The notes beneath the pieces are model-generated. The model was not told the DNA's origin, ran no database searches, and was given only the letters and a program-made list of their open reading frames with translations. A DNA stretch of 64,000 nucleotides, taken from Pseudoxanthomonas sp. 3HH-4. Lineage in GTDB: Bacteria; Pseudomonadota; Gammaproteobacteria; Xanthomonadales; Xanthomonadaceae. The stretch is from positions 1-64,000 of the forward strand of contig NZ_VFPB01000001.1 in the NCBI RefSeq assembly GCF_006716465.1, read 5' to 3'. Below, piece by piece: positions 56,245 to 64,000 of the stretch (the first letter of the stretch is position 1; each line of letters starts with the position of its first letter). The translations under genes and the position numbers were made by a program.

Positions 56245-56925
56245 TCAGCGCTCCAGCTGACGGGTGGCATTCTCCGAACGTCCAGATGACGGTCGCGGCG
56301 GCGGCGCGGGACGCTCCACCCTGGCCGGTGCCGGGCGCTCCATGCGCTGTTGGGGCCGCTCGACCGCGCGCGGTGCGGAGGGCGAAGAAGTCACGCGGGG
56401 AGGACGATAGCCGCCCTCACTCATGCGTGGCTGGTTGGGCGACGGCGTCACGCGGGGCGGGCGATAACCACCTTCACCCACGCGCGGCTGGCTGGGGGAA
56501 GGTATGACCTGGCCGGGACGATTCGGGACCATCGGCTGGGAACCGCCTTCGCGCCAGCGACCGGTGGGGTCCCGCCACGGCGGCGGCCGATTGCCACTTC
56601 CCCCATTGCCGGGCGGCTTGGGGGTGTTGTCACCGGGACGCGGCGGTCTGGGATGGTGGTGCGGCGGGTAATAGGGGTAGTGAGACCCGTAGTAGCCGTA
56701 GTACGGATAGCCGTAATAGCTGCTGTAGCGATAGGGTCCGCCATATCCATAGCCACCATAAGACCCGACGCCACCGTAGTAGCCGCCGTAGGGATCGTAG
56801 TACTGGGTGCTGGGCCGACCGTGGTAATAGCCACCCGGTGCGGTATCACCCACATAGTCATAAGTCGCACAGCCGCCCAGGGCCAGGCTGGCTAACGCGA
56901 TGGCGAAAAGAGATGTGCGCTTCAT
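56245..56925 (-). CDS. Gly/Tyr- and Pro/Arg-rich lipoprotein with tandem repeats
   Basis: Starting at 56925 (MKRTSLFAIALASLALGGC) gives a lipoprotein of 226 residues. The first half is Gly/Tyr-rich (DPYGGYYGGVGSYGGYGYGG), followed by a HHHPRPPRPGD turn and a Pro/Arg-rich half. There a 19-residue unit ending GGYRPPRVT is repeated twice and a third partial copy follows. Low complexity prevents family assignment. Such proteins may bind cell-wall or nucleic-acid polymers in the envelope, but this is only a guess. Confidence 0.65.
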   Translation of the reverse strand: MKRTSLFAIALASLALGGCATYDYVGDTAPGGYYHGRPSTQYYDPYGGYYGGVGSYGGYGYGGPYRYSSYYGYPYYGYYGSHYPYYPPHHHPRPPRPGDNTPKPPGNGGSGNRPPPWRDPTGRWREGGSQPMVPNRPGQVIPSPSQPRVGEGGYRPPRVTPSPNQPRMSEGGYRPPRVTSSPSAPRAVERPQQRMERPAPARVERPAPPPRPSSGRSENATRQLER

Positions 56926-57062
56926 GGCGGAACCCCCGTTACTTTGCCTTTGCAGCATCTGCCCGGCGCATTGAATCAGTGCTTAACCCCTCCGGCTCCA
57001 TCCGGGCGCGGAAAGCCCGTCAACACCGGTCTGATGGACGGGTGATGCGTTAACCTTTCTGC

Positions 57063-58025
57063 ATGCCGATGCCCTTGCCCACCTTCGACGACGTCCTCGC
57101 CGCTGCCGCCCGTATCGCCCCCCACGCACACACCACCCCCGTCCTGCACTCCAGCGCACTGGATGCCCTGGCGGGCTGTGTGCTCCATTTCAAGGCTGAA
57201 CCGCTGCAACGGACGGGGGCGTTCAAGTTCCGCGGCGCCTGCAACGCCGTCTGGGCCCTCGATGACAGGACGGCAGCGCGTGGCGTGGTGACGCATTCCT
57301 CGGGCAACCACGGCGCCGCCCTCGCGCTGGCGGCACGGACGCGCGGCATCGAGTGCCATGTGGTCGTGCCTGAAGGTGCAAATGCCGCGAAGCTGGTCAA
57401 CATCACCCGCTATGGCGCCCATCTGCACACCTGCGCGCCGACGATAGCCGCCCGCGAGGCGGCGGCTGCACGCGTGCAGGCCGAAACTGGCGCCAGCCTG
57501 ATCCATCCCTACACTCATCCGCACGTGATCGCCGGCCAGGGCACGGCCGCGATGGAATTGCTGAACGCTCACGGCCCCCTGGATGCCCTGGTCGCACCGG
57601 TCGGCGGCGGTGGACTCCTCTCGGGTACGGCGATCGCCGCTGCCGCGACGGCCGTGGATTGCCGCATCTACGGCGCTGAGCCGGAAGGGGCTGCCGATGC
57701 CGCCGATTCGCTGGCGGCCGGTGAGCGACGGGTCGATTTCGTGCCAGACACGGTATGCGATGGCCTGCGTGGCGCGCTCGGCGAACCCAACTTCACACTT
57801 TTGCGCCTGCATGCTGCAGAAGTGTTGACGGTGCCCGACGCCGAAACGCTCTCCGCGATGCGACTGCTGTGGCAATGCCTGAAGCTGGTGGTCGAGCCTT
57901 CGTCCGCCATCGCGCTGGCCGCGATCCTGCGGCACCGCGAGCGCTTCGCTGGGTTGCAAGTCGGCGTGCTCCTGTCCGGAGGCAACGTCGACCTGGATGC
58001 GCTTCCCTGGGGGGCAGCGGCATGA
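57063..58025 (+). CDS. PLP-dependent threonine/serine dehydratase-like enzyme
   Basis: A 320-residue fold-type II enzyme. The PLP lysine is in GAFKFRGACNA, substrate loop THSSGNHGAALA, phosphate-binding GGGGLLSG, and a C-terminal LLSGGNVDLD. No regulatory ACT domain is present, so it resembles catabolic threonine dehydratase or serine racemase. It overlaps the YdcF gene (ATGA). Confidence 0.9.
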   Translation: MPMPLPTFDDVLAAAARIAPHAHTTPVLHSSALDALAGCVLHFKAEPLQRTGAFKFRGACNAVWALDDRTAARGVVTHSSGNHGAALALAARTRGIECHVVVPEGANAAKLVNITRYGAHLHTCAPTIAAREAAAARVQAETGASLIHPYTHPHVIAGQGTAAMELLNAHGPLDALVAPVGGGGLLSGTAIAAAATAVDCRIYGAEPEGAADAADSLAAGERRVDFVPDTVCDGLRGALGEPNFTLLRLHAAEVLTVPDAETLSAMRLLWQCLKLVVEPSSAIALAAILRHRERFAGLQVGVLLSGGNVDLDALPWGAAA

Positions 58026-58630
58026 GCACGCGGGGCCGCAAATCGAAGCGTGGTCTTGCGGGCTGGATGTGGCGGCTGCTGCTGCTTGCCCTGGTGTGGC
58101 TGGTCGGCGTGGCGGCCTACATCGTGTGGGTGGGGCAGCGGGACGATGCGGCGCGCGCCGATGCGATCATCGTGTTGGGCGCAGCCGCTTACGACGCCAA
58201 GCCATCGCCCGTGTTCGAGGAGCGCATCCGCCATGGTATCGATCTGTACAAGCGCGGCATGGCACCGACACTGATCTTCACCGGGGGCTACGGCGGCTCG
58301 GGCGCGCGCTTCTCGGAATCGCAGGTCGCGCGCCGTTACGCCTTGCGCCAAGGCGTGCCGGAGAAAGCGATCCTGATCGAATCGCTGTCGCGCAATACTC
58401 ACGAGAATCTGCGACAGGCATCCATGCTGATGCATCAACACAACCTGCACAGCGTCATCATCGTGAGCGATCCGCTGCACATGGCGCGCGCCCTGCGGAT
58501 CAGTCGCGGCCTGGGCATCCGTGCCGTCGGTTCGCCCACGCCGACAAGCCGCTTCCGCACGTTCGCCACGCGTTGGCGCTTCCTGTTGCAGGAAGTCTAT
58601 TTCTTCCATCGCGACCGCCTGCCACGCTGA
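58022..58630 (+). CDS. YdcF-family (DUF218) membrane protein
   Basis: A 202-residue protein with one N-terminal membrane helix (WMWRLLLLALVWLVGVAAYIVW) and a DUF218 domain: AIIVLGAAAYDAKPSPVFEERI, LIFTGGYGG, ESLSRNTHENL and VSDPLHMARA. Members act near cell-wall or vancomycin-sensitivity functions; the reaction is unknown. It is translationally coupled to the dehydratase upstream. Confidence 0.88.
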   Translation: MSTRGRKSKRGLAGWMWRLLLLALVWLVGVAAYIVWVGQRDDAARADAIIVLGAAAYDAKPSPVFEERIRHGIDLYKRGMAPTLIFTGGYGGSGARFSESQVARRYALRQGVPEKAILIESLSRNTHENLRQASMLMHQHNLHSVIIVSDPLHMARALRISRGLGIRAVGSPTPTSRFRTFATRWRFLLQEVYFFHRDRLPR

Positions 58631-58677
58631 AGGCCTGGCGTATCATCGGAGCGTCATCCTCCCTGCGGGAATCCACC

Positions 58678-59106
58678 ATGAAGATCGACGGCACGCGCCG
58701 GCAGGATCGCGCCACCGAACTCGTCCTCAGCTATTACGCCGCGTTCAATCGCGGCGACTGGGAGAACATGCTGGCATTGCTGACAGACGACGTGGTGCAC
58801 GACCTCAACCAGGGCGCGCGCGAGATCGGGCGCGACGCCTTCGCCGCCTTCCTCGGCCGCATGAACGCCAGTTACCGCGAACAGCTGCGCGACATCGTGG
58901 TACTGGTCACGCAGGACGGCCACCATGCCGCCGCGGAGTACGTGGTGCATGGCGAATACCACCACACCGATGAGGGCCTGCCAGCCGCGAGCGGCCAGAC
59001 GTACATGCTACCGGGTGGTGCGTTCTTCGATATCCGCGACGACCGCATCGCGCGCGTCACCAACTACTACAACCTGCAGGACTGGATCGCACAGGTCGGC
59101 GGCTGA
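58678..59106 (+). CDS. SnoaL/ketosteroid-isomerase-like protein
   Basis: A 142-residue cone-shaped NTF2-like protein: VLSYYAAFNRGDWENMLALLTDDVVHDL and FFDIRDDRIARVTNYYN are the usual blocks. The acidic residues in LTDDVVHD could form a small active pocket. The ligand is unknown. Confidence 0.85.
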   Translation: MKIDGTRRQDRATELVLSYYAAFNRGDWENMLALLTDDVVHDLNQGAREIGRDAFAAFLGRMNASYREQLRDIVVLVTQDGHHAAAEYVVHGEYHHTDEGLPAASGQTYMLPGGAFFDIRDDRIARVTNYYNLQDWIAQVGG

Positions 59107-59113
59107 TTCCATG

Positions 59114-59178
59114 GGGTGCGCCAAGGCGCACCCGGCGTTGCTGGATACACGCGGCCGGGGTTGAAGCCCCTCCTACAG
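59114..59178. repeat. Intergenic hairpin and single REP-like unit between convergent genes
   Basis: GGGTGCGCC-AA-GGCGCACCC (59114-59133) is a perfect 9-bp stem. It is followed by GGCCGGGGTTGAAGCCCCTC with CTACA (59153-59178), whose reverse TGTAGGAGGGGCTTC has the head of the family's REP elements. Together they separate the SnoaL gene from bioC. Confidence 0.6.
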
Positions 59179-60069
59179 CTTGCGCCGGATCGGGATGTTC
59201 GCCAGCGGTACCGTCGCGATGTCTTCACCCTGGCCGCGGATCGGCGCACCCGGTGGCGGCGCCCAGGCGTGCGCATAGATCACATCCCATGTGCTGGGCA
59301 GTTTGCCGTCTGCCCGCCGCAGCGACTCGTACGCACTGGCCGCGGCGGCGAAACGCGCACGCCCGGTCAGCGTATGCCGGCGTTGCTGCAGCGCATTGGT
59401 CGCACCCATCGCGCGCAGCTCGCGCATCAGGGCGGGCAGGTCGTCGTAGGTCAACGTAAAGCGGTCGCGATCAAGCACCGGATCGCGGAAACCGGCCATC
59501 ATCAGCGCATCGCCGAACTGGGCGATCTGCGGGAATGGACTGACATGCGGCACGGCATCGGCATGCGCGAAGGCATCGCGCAGCTCCTGCAACGTCTCCG
59601 GCCCGAAGGTCGAGCACACCAGCAACCCGCCGGGTTTCAGCACGCGACGGAACCCGTTGAATGCGGCAGGCAGGTCGTCCACCCACTGCAGACTGAGATT
59701 GCAGAACAGCACATCCACCGTGCCTTCGGCCAATGGCAATGCGCGCAGGTCGGCACACACGCGCTGGAACGGCTTCCACCATCCGGATTGCTTCTTGGCT
59801 TCGCGCAGCATCGGCAACGCCAGGTCCAGCGCGACCACCTGCGCCTTCGGCCAGCGCTTGCGCATCGCCGCCGCCGCGTGTGCGGGACCGCACCCCACGT
59901 CCAGCACCACGTTGGGTGCTGCGGCGTCTTGTCCTCTTCGCAGGGCGAAATAGTCCAGCGACTCCATCAACCGCTTTTCCACTTCATGCTGCAGCGCTGC
60001 CGCCGCATCGTAACCGGCCGCGGAACGCGAGAAGGCGCGCCGGATATGGCGCTGGTCGAAGGTGTTCAT
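59173..60069 (-). CDS. bioC: Malonyl-ACP O-methyltransferase BioC
   Basis: A 298-residue SAM-dependent methyltransferase with NTFDQRHIRRAFSRSAAGYDA and the SAM motif VLDVGCGPAH, then FCNLSLQWVDD. It methylates malonyl-ACP to start pimelate synthesis for biotin. Its start overlaps the bioH stop; it is the last gene of the bio cluster. Confidence 0.92.
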   Translation of the reverse strand: MNTFDQRHIRRAFSRSAAGYDAAAALQHEVEKRLMESLDYFALRRGQDAAAPNVVLDVGCGPAHAAAAMRKRWPKAQVVALDLALPMLREAKKQSGWWKPFQRVCADLRALPLAEGTVDVLFCNLSLQWVDDLPAAFNGFRRVLKPGGLLVCSTFGPETLQELRDAFAHADAVPHVSPFPQIAQFGDALMMAGFRDPVLDRDRFTLTYDDLPALMRELRAMGATNALQQRRHTLTGRARFAAAASAYESLRRADGKLPSTWDVIYAHAWAPPPGAPIRGQGEDIATVPLANIPIRRKL

Positions 60070-60842
60070 GCCCTCGCCTCCTGCGTCAGCGACTGCATGA
60101 AGCGGTCGACTTCTTCAGCAACCACGTCGGCGTGCCCAAGGAATGGCGCGTGCCCGCCCCCGGCGATCTCGACGAAGTGCGCCTGCGGCGCGAGCGCTGC
60201 CGCCGCACGCATCGCCTGCGACGGCACCAGCAGGTCGCGGCGACCGGCCAGCCACAGGCTGGGGACGGACAGCGCGGGCAGCGTCGCGCGCATGTCGGAT
60301 TGTTCCAGCAATTGCAGGCCTGCCTGCAGTGCTTCGGGCGCGGGTTCGCCACGCGCATAGAGATCGTGTTTCAACGTGCGCAACTCGCTGCGCGCATGTT
60401 CGGAGCCCATGGTGTCCAACGCGAGAAAGCGCTCCAGCGCGCGCGCGTAATCGTTGCGCAGGTCGGTGCCGAACTGCGCGAATACGCTCGCATCGACCGC
60501 GTGCGTCCATGTGCTGCTGCGAACGAAGCGCGGGGTGGAGGCGACCATCGCCAATCCACGCACCTGCGGCGACCGCGCAGCGGCCTGCAATGCGAACAAC
60601 CCGCCCAGTGACCATGCCAGCCACACCGCGGGCGGCGTACTGGCGAGGATGGCATCGGCGGCGGCATCCAGCGTCAGCGGGACGTCGCTGCCACGACTGC
60701 GGCCATGGCCCGGCAGGTCGACGAGATGGAGGGTGTAGCGGTTGGACAGCCGCTGCACCAGCGGTGCGAACACCCCGCCATGCAGCGCCCAACCGTGCAG
60801 CAGCACCAGAGGCGGGCCGTTGCCGAGGGATTCGATATGCAT
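60066..60842 (-). CDS. bioH: Pimeloyl-ACP methyl ester esterase BioH
   Basis: A 258-residue alpha/beta hydrolase with LLHGWALHGGVF oxyanion segment, nucleophile elbow LAWSLGGLFAL, and the catalytic His in IAGGGHAPFLGHAD. It removes the methyl group from pimeloyl-ACP methyl ester. Its position between bioF and bioC supports the assignment. Confidence 0.92.
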   Translation of the reverse strand: MHIESLGNGPPLVLLHGWALHGGVFAPLVQRLSNRYTLHLVDLPGHGRSRGSDVPLTLDAAADAILASTPPAVWLAWSLGGLFALQAAARSPQVRGLAMVASTPRFVRSSTWTHAVDASVFAQFGTDLRNDYARALERFLALDTMGSEHARSELRTLKHDLYARGEPAPEALQAGLQLLEQSDMRATLPALSVPSLWLAGRRDLLVPSQAMRAAAALAPQAHFVEIAGGGHAPFLGHADVVAEEVDRFMQSLTQEARA

Positions 60843-60902
60843 GTGCGCATTGTCGCCGATCCCGCCCGAGGCGGGATCACGCAGACGGGATGGCGCGTCG
60901 CG

Positions 60903-62102
60903 TCAAGCGACGGCGCCGTGCACGCGCTGTACGGCATCCCAGGAGCGCGCCAGTGTCGCCACCAGGCCATCCACGTCCTGCGCCGAGTGCAGCGCGGACA
61001 GGGTGATGCGCAGGCGCGCCTTGCCATCCGGCACCGTCGGCGGCCGGATGGCGGGCACGAGATAACCGGCGCTGTCCAGCGCGGCGGACAGGGCGAGTGC
61101 ATTGGCATCGCTGCCGCACAGCACCGGCTGGATAGGCGACTCGGAAGCCATCAACTGCAGGCCCGCGCGCTGGGCCCCGCTGCGGAAACGGTCCACCAGC
61201 GACTGCAGCTTCTCGCGGCGCCAGTGGTCGCGGCGGGCGTGCTTCACCGCGACGCGGGTGGCCGCTGCCAGCGCCGGCGGCAGCGCGGTGGTGTAGATGT
61301 AGGGGCGCGCGGTTTCGGCGAGATGCTGGACCAGCATCTCTTCCCCCACGACGACGGCGCCGTAACCACCAAGCGCCTTGCCGAGCGTGACCAGTTGCAG
61401 GGGCACGTCGGCCACGCCCATGCGCGCTTCCGCCACGCTGCCGCGGCCGTCCGGCCCACGCACGCCGACGCCGTGTGCGTCGTCGACGAACAGCAGTGCC
61501 TGCTGCATGCGCGCCACCAGGCTCAAGGCGCGTAACGGCGCAGTGTCGCCGTCCATGCTGAAGACACCGTCCGTCACCAGCATCGCCGCGCCGTCCGCCT
61601 GCAACTTGAGCTGGCGCAATGCACCTTCCGGATCGAGGTGCGGGTAACGCCGCAGCTTGGCTCCTGCCAGCCGCGTCGCATCGAGCAAACTGGCGTGGTT
61701 GAGCCGGTCCTGCACGCAGACGTCGCCGTCTTCCAGCAAGGCCTGCTGCACGGCGAGGTTGGCGAGGAAGCCGCTGCCGAACAGCAGCGCACGCGGATAG
61801 CCCAGCCATTCCGCCACGTCGCGCTCGAGTCCCTCGTGGATGGCATGGTGGCCGCTGACCAGATGCGATGCCCCAGCACCCGTGCCTTCGCGCGCAGCGG
61901 CGTCCTGCAGTGCATTGGTCACTTCGAACTGCTGCGCCAGGCCCAGATAGTCATTACTGCTGAACTCGGTCAGCCAGCGGCCATCGACCTCCACGCGCAC
62001 GCCATCGCGCCGGCTGACGATGCGGCGTGTGCGCTGGCGCGCCAGCGCCACCCGTTGCTGGCGCTGGGCGAGGATGCGGTCGTGCAGGTCAGGACGGGTC
62101 AT
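60903..62102 (-). CDS. bioF: 8-amino-7-oxononanoate synthase
   Basis: A 399-residue PLP enzyme (alpha-oxoamine synthase family): SNDYLGLAQ near the N-terminus, [23 protein letters not shown] and the PLP lysine in [12 protein letters not shown]. It condenses pimeloyl-ACP with alanine. It is 126 bp downstream of bioB. Confidence 0.95.
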   Translation of the reverse strand: MTRPDLHDRILAQRQQRVALARQRTRRIVSRRDGVRVEVDGRWLTEFSSNDYLGLAQQFEVTNALQDAAAREGTGAGASHLVSGHHAIHEGLERDVAEWLGYPRALLFGSGFLANLAVQQALLEDGDVCVQDRLNHASLLDATRLAGAKLRRYPHLDPEGALRQLKLQADGAAMLVTDGVFSMDGDTAPLRALSLVARMQQALLFVDDAHGVGVRGPDGRGSVAEARMGVADVPLQLVTLGKALGGYGAVVVGEEMLVQHLAETARPYIYTTALPPALAAATRVAVKHARRDHWRREKLQSLVDRFRSGAQRAGLQLMASESPIQPVLCGSDANALALSAALDSAGYLVPAIRPPTVPDGKARLRITLSALHSAQDVDGLVATLARSWDAVQRVHGAVA

Positions 62103-62228
62103 GGTGTCGGCACCGGGTACGAGGGTTCTCGTCGGCGGACGCGGCCGGGATGCGGCGACGCCGACGCGCCGGTCCGCGATGCCCGCGCCGGCGTGATGGC
62201 CTTCGTCCTGCCCCTGTCGTGCCCCCGA

Positions 62229-63305
62229 CTACGCCGCCTGGCCGCAATCCGGCACAGGGTGGGTGATGTCGGCATGCACCGTACCGCTGCCCGGGGCATC
62301 GGTTCTGTGATGGTCGTGCATGTTTTCCACCTGCACCGCCATCGGCCGCAATCCGAGGCGGGCGAACAGGGCCTGGTCGCGCGCGGTGTCCGGGTTGCCG
62401 GTGGTCAGCAGTTTCTCGCCGTAGAAGATCGAGTTGGCGCCCGCCAGGAAGCAGAGCGCCTGCAGCTCGTCGCTCATGGCCTCGCGTCCTGCCGACAGCC
62501 GCACCATGGAGGCCGGCATCGCGATGCGGGCCACGGCGATGGTGCGGACGAATTCGAACGGATCCAGTTCGGTCGTCCCATGCAGCGGGGTGCCGGCCAC
62601 CTGCACCAGCCGGTTGATCGGCACTGAATCCGGATGCGCCGGCAGGTTCGCCAGTGCCTGCAGCAGGCCGGCGCGCTGGTCGCGCGACTCGCCCATGCCG
62701 ACGATGCCGCCACAGCAGGTCTTCATGCCGGCATCGCGCACGTGCGCCAGCGTGTCCAGACGGTCCTGGTATTGGCGCGTGTGGATGATGTCGCCGTAGA
62801 AGTCGGGTGCGGTGTCGAGGTTGTGGTTGTAGTAGTCCAGTCCGGCATCCTTCAACGCATGCGCCTGCGCGCCGTTCAGCATGCCCAGCGTGGCGCAGGT
62901 CTCCAGGCCCAGCGCCTTCACGCCGCGGATCATCTCGGCGACCTTGGGGATGTCGCGGTCCTTGGGCGAGCGCCAGGCTGCGCCCATGCAGAAGCGCGAC
63001 GCGCCGGCGGCCTTGGCCTGCGCGGCCTTCGCCAGCACCTGCTCGGCATCCATCAGCTTCTGCGCGTCCACGCCGGTGTCGTAGCGCTGGGCTTGCGGGC
63101 AGTACGCGCAATCCTCCGGGCAGCCGCCGGTCTTCACCGACAACAGCGTCGAAACCTGCACCTCGGCGGGATCGAAATGGCGACGGTGCACGGCCGATGC
63201 CCGGTGCAGCAACTCGGGGAACGGCAAGTCGAACAAGGCCAACAGTTCCTCGCGCGCCCAGTCATGGCGCAGCACCGGCGCATCGATCGAAATGTGAGAG
63301 GACAT
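62229..63305 (-). CDS. bioB: Biotin synthase
   Basis: A 358-residue radical SAM enzyme. The [10 protein letters not shown] cluster motif lies within [15 protein letters not shown], followed by the family [11 protein letters not shown] block and the second-cluster region ending [12 protein letters not shown]. It inserts sulfur into dethiobiotin. First gene of the minus-strand bio cluster. bioA and bioD are not in the window. Confidence 0.96.
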   Translation of the reverse strand: MSSHISIDAPVLRHDWAREELLALFDLPFPELLHRASAVHRRHFDPAEVQVSTLLSVKTGGCPEDCAYCPQAQRYDTGVDAQKLMDAEQVLAKAAQAKAAGASRFCMGAAWRSPKDRDIPKVAEMIRGVKALGLETCATLGMLNGAQAHALKDAGLDYYNHNLDTAPDFYGDIIHTRQYQDRLDTLAHVRDAGMKTCCGGIVGMGESRDQRAGLLQALANLPAHPDSVPINRLVQVAGTPLHGTTELDPFEFVRTIAVARIAMPASMVRLSAGREAMSDELQALCFLAGANSIFYGEKLLTTGNPDTARDQALFARLGLRPMAVQVENMHDHHRTDAPGSGTVHADITHPVPDCGQAA

Positions 63306-63333
63306 GATCGCCTTGGGGAATTAGAGTCGGGGA

Positions 63334-63362
63334 AGTCTGGAAACCGCGCCCCGCCCTGTCAA
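63334..63362 (-). promoter_or_regulatory. bioB promoter
   Basis: On the minus strand, TTGACA (63357-63362), a 17-bp spacer and CAGACT (63334-63339), 29 bp upstream of the bioB ATG. The -35 is a perfect consensus match. It lies back to back with the comF start, so comF must be read from a promoter overlapping or inside this short region. I found no convincing BirA operator. Confidence 0.65.
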
Positions 63363-63366
63363 CCGC

Positions 63367-64000
63367 ATGGATGCTCCGAAAGTTGACGGCTGGTATCGAT
63401 GGGCCAGCACGCTGCTGCTGGCTCCACGCTGCCTGGTATGCCGCGAGCGCGGCGCCAATGGCGTCGATCTATGCACTTCGTGCAGGGAACAGCTTCCATG
63501 GAACCGATCCTCCTGCCGTCGCTGCGGACTCCCGATGCCGGACCCCGACGAATGCGGAGACTGCCTGCGCCGATCTCCTGCTCTGACGCATACCCGAGCG
63601 GTGTTCATCTATGGCTTTCCACTGGACCGGCTGATCCCGCGCTTCAAGTTCCACCGCGACCTGGCCGCCGGACGCCTGATGGCCGAGTTGATGGCGAGTG
63701 CGTTGGAGTCCACATCGCGCCCTGATGCGATCGTGCCGGTCCCGCTGCACGCACGGCGCATGCGCGAGCGCGGCTACGACCAGGCGCTGGAACTGGCGCG
63801 CCCCCTGGCCGCAGCACTGGGCCTGCCGCTGCGCAGCGACCTGCTGCAGCGGGTCCGTGCCACCGCGCCGCAGTCCGAGCTCGATGCCGGGCAACGCCAG
63901 CGCAACCTTGCCAAGGCGTTCGCAGCGCGGAACGAGGCCACCCCTCTGCGGCACGTGGCACTGGTCGACGATGTGATGACGACGGGGGCCACCGTGGAAG
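63367..64000 (+). CDS. comF: ComF-family phosphoribosyltransferase-like protein (3' end outside the window)
   Basis: The ATG at 63367 opens a frame that runs off the right edge (211 codons seen). It has an N-terminal double zinc finger (CLVC...CTSC, CRRC...CGDC), the RFKFHRDLAAGRLMAELMA helix and the PRTase motif HVALVDDVMTTGATVE at the right edge. In competent bacteria ComF is needed for DNA uptake; in others the role is less clear. Divergent from bioB. Confidence 0.9.
   Translation, partial: MDAPKVDGWYRWASTLLLAPRCLVCRERGANGVDLCTSCREQLPWNRSSCRRCGLPMPDPDECGDCLRRSPALTHTRAVFIYGFPLDRLIPRFKFHRDLAAGRLMAELMASALESTSRPDAIVPVPLHARRMRERGYDQALELARPLAAALGLPLRSDLLQRVRATAPQSELDAGQRQRNLAKAFAARNEATPLRHVALVDDVMTTGATVE

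Noticed and set aside
63338..63362. BirA operator in front of bioB
   Set aside because: Only one half (GGTTTCCAG) resembles the TTGTAAACC/GGTTTACAA pattern; the other half is missing at the required spacing.

Overview
This is a high-GC (roughly two thirds G+C) gammaproteobacterial chromosome segment. The gene content and gene pairs (a TamA/TamB operon, an S46 dipeptidyl peptidase, a BPSS1780-family membrane protein, bioBFHC, and an ECF sigma factor paired with a Ser/Thr kinase) and the intergenic repeats with a GTAGGAGCGACGTGAGTCGC core point to the Xanthomonadaceae, probably near Pseudoxanthomonas, Xanthomonas or Stenotrophomonas. The genus cannot be settled from the sequence alone. No rRNA, tRNA, CRISPR array, transposase or prophage gene was seen.

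Layout. Positions 1-1.6 kb are the tail of a chromosomal integron cassette array: AT-richer genes, one clear attC site and small secreted proteins, followed by a HIT-family protein. 1.7-3.9 kb holds a translationally coupled epimerase/oxidoreductase pair on the minus strand. 4.3-10.5 kb is an acetate/carboxylate module: acs and a CrbR/ErdR-like response regulator on one strand, and a DcaP-type porin plus an MHS-family transporter on the other. The divergent promoter region carries two copies of a shared 17-bp motif. 10.5-17.9 kb has a tautomerase, an EF-hand protein, an ABC ATPase, mutM, an ECF sigma/transmembrane kinase pair, tdk and a Sel1-like protein. 18-23.6 kb has rep, small proteins, a lipoprotein/DUF2235 lipase pair that looks like an immunity-effector module, and a DinB protein. 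23.6-37.8 kb is mostly core genes (yceH, e(P4)-like phosphatase, pyrF, plsB, ttcA, rdgC, hemH, SYLF) with a candidate small RNA behind pyrF. 37.9-46.5 kb has tatABC, glyQ/glyS flanked by inverted intergenic repeats, and tamA. 46.5-55.8 kb has tamB, an AlkZ-like protein, an S46 peptidase, a tiny Oxidored-like protein and mnmG. 55.8-56.2 kb carries a candidate sigma54-driven small RNA. 57-64 kb ends with a PLP dehydratase, a YdcF protein, the bioB-bioF-bioH-bioC cluster and a truncated comF.

Most of the window is ordinary chromosome. The points most worth a second look are the shared acs/porin motif, the sigma54-promoter small RNA, the ECF-sigma/kinase pair, the DUF2235-lipoprotein pair, an AT-rich in-frame patch inside glyS, the integron tail, and an S46 peptidase with Ser at the specificity position. 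Long open frames antisense to plsB, acs and the kinase are high-GC shadows and are not annotated.
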